Source: Haloprofundus salinisoli (lineage in GTDB: Archaea > Halobacteriota > Halobacteria > Halobacteriales > Haloferacaceae). Taken from it: DNA of 64,000 nucleotides. Position 1 is the stretch's first letter. Each line of letters begins with the position of its first letter. The notes under the pieces were generated by a model that was given only the letters and a program-made list of their open reading frames with translations, had not been told where the DNA came from and did not search any database. The position numbers and the translations under genes were made by a program. Below are positions 34,939-44,082 of this stretch, one piece after another. The DNA lies in contig NZ_CP083664.1 of assembly GCF_020097815.1 (NCBI RefSeq), forward strand, positions 248,001 to 312,000, written 5' to 3'.

Positions 34939-36201
34939 ATGGACGACGAGTTAGAGGTGAGCGGCTCGCTGACGCGCCGCGACTACCTCAGGTACGGCGG
35001 AGCAGTCGTCGGTGCCGGACTGCTCGCAGGCTGTGCGAGTGACGACGGAGCCGAGGAAACGTCGCCGGGAACGACAGTCGGATCTGGAGACGGCGGGGCG
35101 GCAGAGACGGACGCCGGCTCGGAGACGACAAGTTCGGGAGAGTCGTACTCGGTGTCGATGGCACCGGTCGGGACAGTCGAATTCGATAGCGTGCCCCAGA
35201 ACGTGATGGTGTACAGCCTCTTGTACGCGGACATGGCCGTCGCCTACGGGAAAGGCGACGCGGTGAACTCGCTGGGGTTCGACGCCGACGCCGGCGGCAA
35301 TACGCTCGACGCGTACTACGACCGTCTCGACGGCGTCTCCTTCGACCGCAGCGGGATCGAACAGCTCAACACCGGGTCCGGGAACGTGAACGTCGACAAG
35401 GAGCTGTTCTACGAGTTGAACTCCGACCTCCACCTGGTCGACCCGTGTCTCGTCGTCTCGTTCGACGGGTGGGAGCAGTCCGACATCGACGAGATTCGGA
35501 CGAACATCGCCCCGTGGTTCGGCAACGCCTACAGCCGGGCGCACAGCCAACCGCCCGAGGAGTGCCGAGACGGCTACGAGTACTACACGCTCTGGGAGAT
35601 TTCGGAGAGAGTGTCCAACGTCTTCCGAGAACGACGGCGGTTCAAGGCGCTTCGGGCGGTTTACGACGGGATGCTCGAAGAGATTCGGTCGAACCTCCCG
35701 CCCGCCGACCAGCGACCCTCGGTCGGGGTGGTGATCTTCATGGACGAGACGTTCTACCCCTCGAAACTCAACGCCCCGGGGTTCGCGGCCGCACACACCC
35801 GCCCGCTCGAAGCGACCGACGCGTTCGCGGTCGACGACGTGACGTTCGAGACGACGTACGACTACGAGACGATGCTCGACATCGACCCGGACGTCATCCT
35901 GCACCCGTTCGGCATCGCCTCCTACTACGACGTCGGACAGATTCGCCAGACGCTCGAAGACCACCCCGTGGGCGGACAGCTGACCGCCGTCCGGAACGAC
36001 CGCGTCTATCCGTCGGGCAACCCCGTCCAGGGGCCGCTGATGAACCTCTTCCAGTTGGAGATGACCGCAAAGCAACTGTACCCCGAACAGTTCGGCGAGT
36101 GGCCCGGTTACGAGACCGGCGAGCCCTATCCGGAGATTCCCGAGTCCGAGCGCCTGTTCGACCGTCGGCGCGTCGCAGATATCGTCGCCGGCGAACCCTG
36201 A
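34939..36201 (+). CDS. Iron-siderophore-type ABC transporter substrate-binding lipoprotein
   Basis: A 420-residue FepB/BtuF-like periplasmic binding protein. The N-terminus SLTRRDYLRYGGAVVGAGLLAGC is a twin-arginine lipoprotein signal, followed by an acidic, Ser/Thr-rich linker. The mature part has YSVSMAPVGTVEFDSVPQNVMVYSLLYADMAVAYG, the long helix VFRERRRFKALRAVYDGMLEEIR, and DIDPDVILHPFGIASYYDVG. No permease or ATPase gene lies next to it, so it must share a transporter encoded elsewhere. The upstream iron-box palindrome supports iron-regulated uptake of a ferric siderophore. Confidence 0.88.
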   Translation: MDDELEVSGSLTRRDYLRYGGAVVGAGLLAGCASDDGAEETSPGTTVGSGDGGAAETDAGSETTSSGESYSVSMAPVGTVEFDSVPQNVMVYSLLYADMAVAYGKGDAVNSLGFDADAGGNTLDAYYDRLDGVSFDRSGIEQLNTGSGNVNVDKELFYELNSDLHLVDPCLVVSFDGWEQSDIDEIRTNIAPWFGNAYSRAHSQPPEECRDGYEYYTLWEISERVSNVFRERRRFKALRAVYDGMLEEIRSNLPPADQRPSVGVVIFMDETFYPSKLNAPGFAAAHTRPLEATDAFAVDDVTFETTYDYETMLDIDPDVILHPFGIASYYDVGQIRQTLEDHPVGGQLTAVRNDRVYPSGNPVQGPLMNLFQLEMTAKQLYPEQFGEWPGYETGEPYPEIPESERLFDRRRVADIVAGEP

Positions 36202-36242
36202 GGGCCTTCGGGGAGTAGGACCTTCCCGTCTCGAGTCACGGA

Positions 36243-37151
36243 CTACGCCACGAACTGCAGCACGGCGAGAATCGTCCCGACAGACGCGACAGTCGTCGCA
36301 AAGACGTTCGCGGAGGCGAGGTTCGCGTCGCCACCGAGTTCGGTCGCGTAGATAAACGTCGAGACGGCCGTCGGCATCGCGAGCATCAACACGCCGGCGC
36401 GCGTGGTCGACACGTCCGCCGAGAGCAACGAGAACGTCACGAGCGCGATTGCGGGCATCACCAACATCTTGAGCGCGACGACCGACCCGACCGTCGAGAA
36501 ATCGACGGACGTGTCGTCCAGCGACAGCGACGCACCGACCACGAGGAGTGCAATGGGGAGGGCGAACTCAGCGAGCGTCTCCAGACCTGACCAGACGAGA
36601 CCGGGAACCGAGAGGCCCAACGCCGAAGAGAGTAACCCGATAGAGAGCGCGACGAGAACGGGATTGGCGAAGAGGTTCCCGAGTTCCGCTCGCACGTTTG
36701 CGTCGGCGTTGTTGACGAACACGAGCACCGCGATCGTCAGCGGGACCTGCGTCAACGCGCCGATGCCGAGGAGGAGACTCGCCTTTGCGGTGACGACGCC
36801 GCCGAACGTCGCCGCGACTATCGGGAGCCCGAGAAATCCGAGATTGCAGTGATACGACTGCACGACGGCGACGCTTCGGACCGACGGCGTCGACTCCCGG
36901 CGGTGGACGACCCATCCGACCGCTGCGGCGGAGAGGAGGACGAACCAGAACCCGAGCACGAGACGCGGTTCGAGGACCGCTGCGAGCGACTTCGACGCGG
37001 TCGACGTGAACACGAGCGCTGGGAGCGCGACGTAGAACGCGAACTGAGTGAGGCGGTCCGAGCGGGCGTCGTTCAGGAGGCCGACGTGGCGAGCGGCGAA
37101 GCCGACGGCCAAGAGGACCAGGAGAAACGCTAGATTCGAGACGACATCCAT
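36243..37151 (-). CDS. AEC family (auxin efflux carrier-like) transporter
   Basis: A 302-residue membrane protein with about ten helices. LAFLLVLLAVGFAARHVGLLNDARSDRLTQFAFYVALPALVFTSTAS is the typical N-terminal pair. SYHCNLGFLGLPIVAATFGG and the C-terminal AGVLMLAMPTAVSTFIYATELGGDANLASANVFATT match the bile acid/auxin permease fold. Bacterial members export or exchange malate and other acids. It stands alone and convergent with the binding-protein gene. Confidence 0.88.
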   Translation of the reverse strand: MDVVSNLAFLLVLLAVGFAARHVGLLNDARSDRLTQFAFYVALPALVFTSTASKSLAAVLEPRLVLGFWFVLLSAAAVGWVVHRRESTPSVRSVAVVQSYHCNLGFLGLPIVAATFGGVVTAKASLLLGIGALTQVPLTIAVLVFVNNADANVRAELGNLFANPVLVALSIGLLSSALGLSVPGLVWSGLETLAEFALPIALLVVGASLSLDDTSVDFSTVGSVVALKMLVMPAIALVTFSLLSADVSTTRAGVLMLAMPTAVSTFIYATELGGDANLASANVFATTVASVGTILAVLQFVA

Positions 37152-37580
37152 GCTGGCATCTCAACCGCCGACTCACTTCAGGTTACGGCAGGTGGCAACG
37201 GAGGGTTCGTTCGCCATCTGTGATAGGTCCGGTTCCGACTGCGAACGATCTTCCCGTCCCGAGTGTCTCCGAGTGATGTCGCAGACCCCCTTCGATTCCC
37301 ACCGATGTCCAGATCTTCCTGAATACGTATCTCTGTGCTCGTCTACGAACAGGAGCCTCAATTCGTTGCTCAGACTTCCATTTGACGCTCGATGCGTTAC
37401 ATGAGTTTGCGCATGAACGGTCCTACTGAACTCGCCATCTCTCTCCCGCGCCGAGAGCGGACGGCGTGAGGTTCGAGTTCTCCGTCGACAGCCGGGTCGT
37501 CCCGCTGGCCGAGTCCGGTCTACGAGGCGGTCGAGACCGCGGAAGGAGCCATCGGCGGAGACGACGCCGCGACGTTCGAC
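37152..37580. other. Intergenic region
   Basis: About 430 bases between the AEC gene start and the end of the signalling operon. Short frames on both strands lack recognisable domains or haloarchaeal codon use. I see no RNA gene or strong repeat. Confidence 0.5.
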
Positions 37581-37866
37581 TTATCGGTGGTGGGCTTCGT
37601 TCCACTCTTCGCGGCAGTCGTCGCCGCAGAGCGGATAGATTTGGAGCACTCTGTTCGCGTTGCGCACCGTCACGACGGGGTACCACTCGCTCGTGTCGAT
37701 AGTGGCCCCACAGTGCTCGCACTGCTTGTTCCTGAACGACGCGTCGCGCCTCCCACGAGGGGAGTCGTTACCGCGCTCGTCGTTCGCATCGAGGGTCGTC
37801 TCCGCATCGTACGCCGCCCGAATCAAACGGTCGGAGCGGGTCGAGTTGGTTGATTCGGACCCACCC
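37581..37866 (-). CDS. Small zinc-finger protein (DUF7576-like)
   Basis: A 94-residue protein. The N-terminal half is hydrophilic and probably disordered (SESTNSTRSDRLIRAAYDAE). The C-terminal half has CEHCGATIDTSEWYPVVTV and LCGDDCREEW, a four-cysteine treble-clef-like zinc site common in small haloarchaeal proteins next to signalling genes. The ATG follows the HalOD1 stop by three bases, so it is the last gene of the operon that starts at 41436. Function unknown; the DUF number is from memory. Confidence 0.75.
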
Positions 37867-37869
37867 ATC

Positions 37870-38178
37870 TCAGTTCTCGATCGGGTCGGCGACGGTCGTA
37901 GTATCGGCCGGTGGCGGCGAAACGAGTATCTCGCCGGTCCCGCGGACGGTGACGTGACAGCCACCGATGTCGAACTCGAGTTCCACCGAGGGGTGCGCCG
38001 AGTCGGACGAGGAGAAAATCGCGTCCAGGGCGTCGGGGTCGATGGTGTCGTAGAGCGGGTCGAGTTCCAAGGGATCGGCGTTCCGCGCGTCCGCAACCGC
38101 CATGACAACTGCATCGCTGGCATTTTCGTGTTCGCGAATTTCCCTAACGCCCGCGGCTTGAGTCGAGATCGTATCCAT
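37870..38178 (-). CDS. HalOD1 output-domain protein
   Basis: A 102-residue stand-alone HalOD1 domain: DAVVMAVADARNADPLELDPLYDTIDPDALDAIF and ELEFDIGGCHVTVRGTGEILV. The operon around it (receiver proteins, a bacterio-opsin-activator-type regulator and a zinc-finger protein) points to a role in signal output. It begins 69 bases after the large regulator ends. Mechanism unknown for the family. Confidence 0.88.
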   Translation of the reverse strand: MDTISTQAAGVREIREHENASDAVVMAVADARNADPLELDPLYDTIDPDALDAIFSSSDSAHPSVELEFDIGGCHVTVRGTGEILVSPPPADTTTVADPIEN

Positions 38179-38247
38179 ACTCCAAAGGATGGGACGTTTG
38201 GGGAAATCGACTGCTCCTACACTCGTAGTGTCGCGTCTGACGAGACA

Positions 38248-40407
38248 CTACGTATGTTGGTCCCGCCTCTCCGAGGGGACGGGGCCGTCGTCGAACAGCA
38301 TCGCACAGAGCTTTCGCTCCGCGGTTCGGAGGTGGGCGTTGAACGTCGGCTGCGTGATGTCGAGCGACGTTGCGACCTCCTCGCCCGTCCGGTCTCGCGG
38401 CCACTCGAAGTAGCCGCTGTGGTACGCCGTCTGGAGCACCTCCAACTGCCGATGCGTGAGTTCGGCTTCGAGCGTCGTGTCAAACGCCTCCTGGGACCGA
38501 TCGGTCCGTTCTTTGTCCCGACGCGCGCGAAGCTCCGTCTCGGAGTACTTCTCTTCGACCCGGGAGATGAACGCACGGACATCCGTCGTGTCTGGAAGTT
38601 CGACGATGACTCGCGTGACCGTCTCCTCGATTTGAATCGAGCGAGCGATGCCGCCGCACTCGACGAGCACCGACGGAACCGTCGGCCCGGAGACGGTCAC
38701 CTCGAACCGGAGTTGGTCGGCGTCGGTCCCCTCGCCGATGTAGTCGATGTCGCGGATTCCGGGGACGGTAGTCGCGGCGTCGACGACAGCGTTCGGCGAC
38801 GCTCCGGTCGCGTTGAAGAATATTCGCGTCGTCCCGTCCGTCTGCGGGACCAGACCGCCGTAACTGAGTTGACACCCCGCCTCACGCGCGAGCTGTTCCA
38901 GCTGTCCGCCCGTCTCGCGAATCTCCAGTTCGAGCTCGACGACCGTGTCGGTCAACAGCGTCCGGCGCGTCTCCACGGAGTTCATCGCGTAGGCGATGGT
39001 CTCACCGAGTTCCTCGAAGACGCGCTTCGAGCGGTCGGTGAAGACATCTGGTTCGGTCGCAAATACCGTCAGAACGCCGTAGAGTAACTCATTGTACCGA
39101 AGTGGGATGCTGATAGCCGATTGGAGCCCTCGCGCAATGGCGGCTTTCCGCCACGGTTCGTCGCGGATCCCCGAGGCGACGTTGGGGACGACGGTCGTGG
39201 TCTCGGTCGACACCATCGTCGCCGCCGGCGAGGCGCTGTCGTCGACCGACAGCGAGACGACGTCGAGATAGTCTGCGCCCGCGCCGGCCCAACTACGCGG
39301 GGTTATCTCGTCGTCTACTACTTCGCCGATCCAGGCGAACGCGAAGCGTTCGGTCTGGGTCAGAAGCTCGCAGACGGCCTGTTCTATCGCGTCGCGCGTC
39401 GCGGCCTGTACGAGCACTTGGTCGATCTCGCGGATGAGATCGTTTATCCGGTTGAGTTCCTCCAACTGCTGGTTCTGCGTCGCAAGTTCGCGCTCCTGTC
39501 GCCGGAGCGACTCCTCGCGTTCGACGCGGTCGAGCGCGACTTCGGTCGTCGCCGCCAGATGGTCGGCCAACTGCTGGGTCTGCTGGTCGATGCCGTCGGC
39601 CTCCTCCGAGAGGATGACGAGCACACCGTGTCCGTCGAGCGGAATCCAGAGCCCGCTCCGCAGCGGGACGTCGAACCGGCGGAAGCAGTCGACCTCCTGG
39701 AGATCCTCGCGCACGACGGTCTCGTCGTCGACGAACGCCTGCCACGTGATAGTCGACTCGTTCGGGTGCAGGGACGGGATGTCACCGAGAGACGTTTCGA
39801 GGTAGTCCGGATACGCCGCCGGCTCGAGCACGTTCGTCTCCACGTCCAAGAGGTAGATACCGACGTAGCGGCGCCCGAGCAGGTCGACGGCGGTGTCGAC
39901 CGCGAGCTGACTCACCTCGGCTTTCGACTCCGCTTGCACCAGATCGCGGCTCGCGCCGTGCAGCGCCGCCTGTGTCCGCTCGAACTTCTTTCGCTCGATG
40001 GCGTGTCGAATCGACCGGTACAGCAACGGGGGCGTCAGTTCGTCTTTGACCAGATACTCCTGTGCGCCCTGCTGGACCGCCTGCACGCCGACGGTCTCGT
40101 CTTGAACGCCGGTCAGGACCACGACCGGAACCTCGTTCGTCCGGTTTCGGACCGCTTCGAGCGTGTCGATTCCAGAACTGTCGGGGAGGCCGAGGTCGAG
40201 AAGGAGCACGTCGATCTGCGACGCTTCGAGCCGCTGCAGCCCGTCGTCCAGACGGTCGGTTCGCTGCAGTCGCGGCGTGCCGACGGGGTCGGACTCTGAG
40301 AGCGTTACCGTCCGCTCTGTCGCCTCGGCGAGCAGCTCCTCGATGAGCCGGACGTCGCCGGGGTTGTCCTCGATCAACAGCACCTCGAGCGTGTCGTCGT
40401 CCGACAT
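38248..40407 (-). CDS. Receiver-GAF-GAF-bacterioopsin activator/HTH_10 regulator
   Basis: A 719-residue multidomain regulator. Residues 1-130 are a response-regulator receiver (LLIEDNPGDVRLIEELL, phosphoacceptor context VLLLDLGLPDSSG, VVVLTGVQDE). Two GAF-like domains follow (about 150-300 and 330-490), joined by a short coiled coil (REESLRRQERELATQNQQLEELN). The C-terminus is a bacterio-opsin-activator domain and an HTH_10 DNA-binding domain (EAELTHRQLEVLQTAYHSGYFEWPRDRTGEEVA). The ATG lies two bases after the stop of the upstream receiver gene, so translation is coupled. The upstream extension of the frame overlaps that gene and was rejected. Confidence 0.9.
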   Translation of the reverse strand: MSDDDTLEVLLIEDNPGDVRLIEELLAEATERTVTLSESDPVGTPRLQRTDRLDDGLQRLEASQIDVLLLDLGLPDSSGIDTLEAVRNRTNEVPVVVLTGVQDETVGVQAVQQGAQEYLVKDELTPPLLYRSIRHAIERKKFERTQAALHGASRDLVQAESKAEVSQLAVDTAVDLLGRRYVGIYLLDVETNVLEPAAYPDYLETSLGDIPSLHPNESTITWQAFVDDETVVREDLQEVDCFRRFDVPLRSGLWIPLDGHGVLVILSEEADGIDQQTQQLADHLAATTEVALDRVEREESLRRQERELATQNQQLEELNRINDLIREIDQVLVQAATRDAIEQAVCELLTQTERFAFAWIGEVVDDEITPRSWAGAGADYLDVVSLSVDDSASPAATMVSTETTTVVPNVASGIRDEPWRKAAIARGLQSAISIPLRYNELLYGVLTVFATEPDVFTDRSKRVFEELGETIAYAMNSVETRRTLLTDTVVELELEIRETGGQLEQLAREAGCQLSYGGLVPQTDGTTRIFFNATGASPNAVVDAATTVPGIRDIDYIGEGTDADQLRFEVTVSGPTVPSVLVECGGIARSIQIEETVTRVIVELPDTTDVRAFISRVEEKYSETELRARRDKERTDRSQEAFDTTLEAELTHRQLEVLQTAYHSGYFEWPRDRTGEEVATSLDITQPTFNAHLRTAERKLCAMLFDDGPVPSERRDQHT

Positions 40408-40409
40408 GT

Positions 40410-40862
40410 TCAGTTGTAGTTCGGCGACGGGAGCCTGGCGAGCTGGAGCCAAAACTCCTCGAACGCCCGAGCGAGGCCGATGAAATCGTCGGGGTCGACC
40501 GGCTTCACGAGGTAGGCGTTGGCGTGGAGGTCGTAGCTCCGGGCGATATCCTCCTCGGCCTCGGAGCTCGTCAGCACGATGGTCGGAATCTGTCTCAGGG
40601 AGGGCGTGTCCTTTATCTCCCGAAGGACGGCTTCCCCGTCGAGGCTCGGGAGGTTCAAGTCGAGGAGGATGAGTCGGGGAACGGGAGCGTTCTCGTACTG
40701 GCCGCGCTGGTAGAGAAAGTCGAGTGCCTGCTCGCCATCGTGGACAACGTGGAGCTCGTCTCGGATGCCGGACTCCTCGAACGCCTCTTGTGTGAGTCGG
40801 ATATCATCGGGGTTGTCCTCGACCAATAGCACTTCGACCGGTTCGGTAGATTTGTTACTCAT
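40410..40862 (-). CDS. Rcp1-like single-domain response regulator
   Basis: A 150-residue receiver-only protein: VLLVEDNPDDIRLTQEAFEE (acidic pocket), RLILLDLNLPSLDGEAVLREIKD (phosphoaccepting Asp), IVLTSSEAEEDI (Thr) and AYLVKPVDPDDF (Lys). Similar proteins pair with phytochrome-like or GAF/PAS histidine kinases. It overlaps the upstream PAS-kinase remnant by eight bases. With that kinase core lost, its phosphodonor may be encoded elsewhere. Confidence 0.92.
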   Translation of the reverse strand: MSNKSTEPVEVLLVEDNPDDIRLTQEAFEESGIRDELHVVHDGEQALDFLYQRGQYENAPVPRLILLDLNLPSLDGEAVLREIKDTPSLRQIPTIVLTSSEAEEDIARSYDLHANAYLVKPVDPDDFIGLARAFEEFWLQLARLPSPNYN

Positions 40863-41436
40863 ATATATCCCTTCGAGTTGTCGGTATCGGGAAGCGGAAC
40901 GTCGGACCGCCGTCGTCGGACTCGGCCCAGATACGGCCGCCGCGCCGGGTTTCTAGTTTGTCGCGTGCGCGCCGAAGTTTTTCCTCGGCTCGTTTTCGCT
41001 CCGTACTGCCGATGACGACGCGCGGGAAGTCCAGCGGCGTCCCCGTCTCGTCGTACTTGAGTTTTCGGCGGGCGTCGACCCAGTGAAGCTCGTCGGCGTT
41101 GGTTTTGACACGATACTCCAGTTTCCACTCCGAGCCCGATTCCACGGCCGCAGTTATCGAGTCTTCTACGCGGTGACGGTCGTCCCCGTGGATGCTCGAA
41201 GTGCACACATCCAGCGGGACGACCGCGGTAGCTCGCTCCGGGTCGGCGTCGAAGGCTGTCGAACGGTCGGTGGTGAGTTCGAGTGCGCCGTAGACGGTGT
41301 CGTCGACCGGTGTTCGAGGTGTGACGCCGGCGTCGTCGGCGTTCCAGAGCCTCACAGTCCTGTAGAGATCCGAATCGTCGAAACAGTCGTCGACGACCCC
41401 TTCGACGGTGTCGCGCGTCGACGTACCCGCCGACAC
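40855..41436 (-). pseudogene. Histidine kinase remnant: PAS domain joined to the last residues of a kinase
   Basis: A 193-residue open frame. A PAS fold is seen at about residues 70-155 (SIHGDDRHRVEDSITAAVESGSEWKLEYRV, then VVIGSTERKRAEEKL). After a short helix it jumps straight to GGRIWAESDDGGPTFRFPIP, which is the extreme C-terminus of a histidine kinase ATPase domain (normally after the G2 box). The dimerisation and ATP-binding domains, about 200 residues, are missing, consistent with an in-frame internal deletion. The result cannot phosphorylate; it may survive as a sensor-only protein since the frame is open and the operon intact. Confidence 0.75.
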
Positions 41437-41714
41437 GGGGTGTGAGATTCCGGAAAGCGCGGAAGTATACTCGGTGTCGGCGTTCTACCTCCATTCAACG
41501 ACAAGTTACGGCCCTACCGTCTTCAATCCTCTCATCAGCAAACCGGCTCACGACGGCATGGCGCACAGTACGGCCGTCTCAGGCGTTCGCCACACAAGTT
41601 CTTCGACCGGCAAAACGACCACGCCGCGAACACGACGAACCGTACGCACTCGACTTCACCCGAGCTGATTCGAGTACCCAATCGTCAAGCCCAGTCAGCC
41701 GCGGTAGCGTGCAT

Positions 41715-41727
41715 AAGTATTTAGATA
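41715..41727 (+). promoter_or_regulatory. TATA-like box of the helix-turn-helix gene
   Basis: AGTATTTAGATA region centred about 26 bases before the ATG at 41747, fitting a leaderless transcript. Confidence 0.45.
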
Positions 41728-41746
41728 TCGAGCGGGTATCGAACCC

Positions 41747-42163
41747 ATGGGAAAACTCGACGAGGTCTCGGCGGACCGTCTTCGAGATGCGCTCTCGAAC
41801 GCCACGGACGCGAAGGAGGCGAAACGGCTCGTCATCGCACTCGACTACAAAGACGGACAGCCGGTAGACGAGTTGAGCCGGCGGTACGGAATCCCCCGTT
41901 CGACGCTGTACTCGTGGTTAGGACGGTTCGAGAACGACTCCGTCGAGGCCGCGATCACCGACGAGAGTCGACCGGGACGCCCGTCGAAGGCCTCAGAAGA
42001 AGCGCTCGCGGGACTCCGAGCGGACGCGGCAACGTCTCCTTCGGAACTGGGTTACGACGCCGACGAGTGGACGACTGCGATGTTTCGAGAGCACATCGAG
42101 AAACGCTACGGCGTCACCTACTCTGGGGGCCACGTCCGACGGTTGCTCCGACAATACGCGTAA
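41747..42163 (+). CDS. Helix-turn-helix protein related to the IS630 transposase N-terminus
   Basis: A 138-residue protein with two DNA-binding parts: a homeodomain-like helix-turn-helix (ELSRRYGIPRSTLYSWLGRFEN) and a winged-helix-like part (WTTAMFREHIEKRYGVTYSGGHVRRLLRQYA). The same pair forms the N-terminus of IS630/Tc1-type transposases, but no DDE catalytic domain follows. The region downstream shows no remnant of one, and there are no inverted ends that I can see. It may be a domesticated regulator, a form common in haloarchaea, or a truncated transposase. It has its own TATA-like box. Confidence 0.75.
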   Translation: MGKLDEVSADRLRDALSNATDAKEAKRLVIALDYKDGQPVDELSRRYGIPRSTLYSWLGRFENDSVEAAITDESRPGRPSKASEEALAGLRADAATSPSELGYDADEWTTAMFREHIEKRYGVTYSGGHVRRLLRQYA

Positions 42164-42263
42164 GCAGACTCGAACTCAAACGGCGAAGTAGAGCGGTTAT
42201 GCCCGTCACCTGTTGTACAATTATTTTTGACCGGAAATGCTCGCGAAAGAGGGTCGAACGACG

Positions 42264-43343
42264 TCAGTCGAGGCCGACTGCCGTTTCCGTATCAGCCGCT
42301 TGGTGGATAGCTTCGATAATTCGTAGATCGGTCAGGCCGTGTTCGCCGTCCGGATAGATAATCGCCTCCGATAGCAGCCGGTCGGCGAAGTAGTCGAACT
42401 CTTCGGTCATCTCTTCGACCGCATCGAACGACCTGTGAGACACCTCGGCTGTTACGTCACCTTTCGAGGCGTACAGCGTGCATTGACCGTGAAATGCCGG
42501 TCGGAGTTCGAGTTGTCCGTCGGTACCGGTAATCTTCAGCTGGGTATCCGCGTGAGCGCGCTGGCTCGCGGTGGAGACCATCTGTACATCACCTTCGAGG
42601 ACGGCAAGAAACGACGACCGTTCGTCGGGGACCGCATCGAACGCCTCGTGGGGCGACGACATCCGGGCTTCGACCGTTACCGGATCGCGCCGAAGTAGAT
42701 AGCGGGCGGTGTTTATCGAATAGATGCCGAGATCCATCACTGACGCGCCGTAGCCAGTTAGCTCGGGATTCAGTCGCCACTGGTTGCGGTCGGGAATCAT
42801 CTCTAACAGCGGCTGTGAGTTGTTGCCGTACACCTGTACCGGTTCGCCGAGGAAGCCATCTTCGACGAGTTCGCGCGCCCGCCGAACCGCCGGGTCGGTC
42901 TGCATTCGGTAGGCGACCATCAGCGGAACGTCGGCGTCGTCGCAGACGTTGACTATGCGCTCGGCGCGTTCGACGCTAGCTTCCATCGGTTTCTCGCAGA
43001 GAACGCCTTTGTCGAGCTGTGCGGCCGTCTCGGCGTATTCGAGGTGAAAGGCGTTCGGCGTGGCGATGTACACCGCATCGTACGCGTCCGCGGCGACACC
43101 CTCGTGGTAGTCGTCGTAGGTGATGCCGTAGTCGACACCGTGCTCCCCGGCGATTCGGCTCGCTTTTTCCGCGGAGCTGCTGACGACGACGGTCGTCTCG
43201 CAGAGCTCCGCCGCCGCTATCGCCGGTAAGGCAACGTCGGTTGTCCACCACCCGAGTCCGACGAGCGCGTAGCGAACCGTCCCGCTCGCTGACTGCTGCC
43301 AGTCGCGGCCGGCGTAGTCGGTCATCCAGTCGGTGAAAGCCAT
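42264..43343 (-). CDS. Gfo6-like sugar dehydrogenase (D-xylose 1-dehydrogenase family)
   Basis: A 359-residue Gfo/Idh/MocA oxidoreductase with the haloarchaeal xylose-dehydrogenase signature. It has an N-terminal extension (AFTDWMTDYAGRDWQQ), VRYALVGLGWWTTDVALPAI, KGVLCEKPMEAS, and NQWRLNPELTGYGASVMDLGIYSINTARYLL in the active site. Relatives oxidise D-xylose, and more slowly glucose or galactose-like sugars, at C1 with NADP. As the last gene of the GH42/aldolase operon, a role as galactose or arabinose dehydrogenase is equally possible here. Confidence 0.85.
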   Translation of the reverse strand: MAFTDWMTDYAGRDWQQSASGTVRYALVGLGWWTTDVALPAIAAAELCETTVVVSSSAEKASRIAGEHGVDYGITYDDYHEGVAADAYDAVYIATPNAFHLEYAETAAQLDKGVLCEKPMEASVERAERIVNVCDDADVPLMVAYRMQTDPAVRRARELVEDGFLGEPVQVYGNNSQPLLEMIPDRNQWRLNPELTGYGASVMDLGIYSINTARYLLRRDPVTVEARMSSPHEAFDAVPDERSSFLAVLEGDVQMVSTASQRAHADTQLKITGTDGQLELRPAFHGQCTLYASKGDVTAEVSHRSFDAVEEMTEEFDYFADRLLSEAIIYPDGEHGLTDLRIIEAIHQAADTETAVGLD

Positions 43344-43408
43344 ACGATATCGGCGGGCGGCGAACGCGAAAAGCTACCGGCCGTCACAACGTCGACGTCG
43401 CCGAACGC

Positions 43409-44077
43409 TTAGTCCGACCGTGCGCGGTCGATAGCCGCTCGGAACTGTTCTGCGCGCTCGGTTAGTACCCCATACTCTCCCGCAGCAATCGCCTCCGAAT
43501 CGACGAGACTGCTACCCACGCCGACGGCCGTCGCCCCTGCGTCGACGTACGCTTCGACGTTGTCGAGTGAAACGCCGCCGGTCGGGACGAGCGGCAACTG
43601 CGGGAGCGGGCCGCCGAGGCTCCGAACGTATTCGGGCCCAAGCGACGATGCGGGGAAAATCTTCAGCAAGTCCGCGCCCGCCTCGTACGCATGGACGGCT
43701 TCCGTCGGCGTCTGTACCCCAGGTGCGACGACCGCACCGTACCGGTTACACGTCTCGACGACGCCGGGGTCGAAACTCGGGGTGACGACGAACGACGCGC
43801 CCGCCAGTAGCACCGCTCTCGCCGTCTCGCTATCCAGTACGGTTCCAGCCCCGATGAGTACCTCCGAATGGTCGAACGTCGAGGTGACGGCTTCGAGCGT
43901 GCCGAGGACGCCGGCCGTGTCGGCTGTTATCTCGACGGTGTCGATACCGCCTTCGACCAGCGCGTCGACGACGTCGATGGTTCGGTCGGGGTCGACGCCG
44001 CGGACGATTCCGATGACCCCGTTCTCGGCGATTCGGGCGTACGCCGACTGGGACTGTGTAGATGGCTCTGTCGTCAT
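43409..44077 (-). CDS. eda: KDPG/KDPGal-type class I aldolase
   Basis: A 222-residue Eda-family aldolase. IAENGVIGIVRGVDPDRTIDVVDALVEGGIDTVEIT, VLIGAGTVLD, GADLLKIFPASSLGPEYVRSL (Schiff-base lysine in LLKIFPAS) and PTGGVSLDNVEAYVDAGATAVGVGS are the expected elements. It cleaves 2-keto-3-deoxy-6-phosphogluconate or its galactose epimer to pyruvate and glyceraldehyde 3-phosphate. The ATG lies five bases after the GH42 stop, so the two are co-translated. The long N-terminal extension of the frame runs into the GH42 gene and was rejected. Confidence 0.9.
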   Translation of the reverse strand: MTTEPSTQSQSAYARIAENGVIGIVRGVDPDRTIDVVDALVEGGIDTVEITADTAGVLGTLEAVTSTFDHSEVLIGAGTVLDSETARAVLLAGASFVVTPSFDPGVVETCNRYGAVVAPGVQTPTEAVHAYEAGADLLKIFPASSLGPEYVRSLGGPLPQLPLVPTGGVSLDNVEAYVDAGATAVGVGSSLVDSEAIAAGEYGVLTERAEQFRAAIDRARSD

Positions 44078-44082
44078 TGGGC

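Noticed and set aside
37423-37722. Frames overlapping the intergenic region before the zinc-finger gene
   Set aside because: Arginine-rich, no homology that I recognise, and they overlap the convincing gene at 37581.
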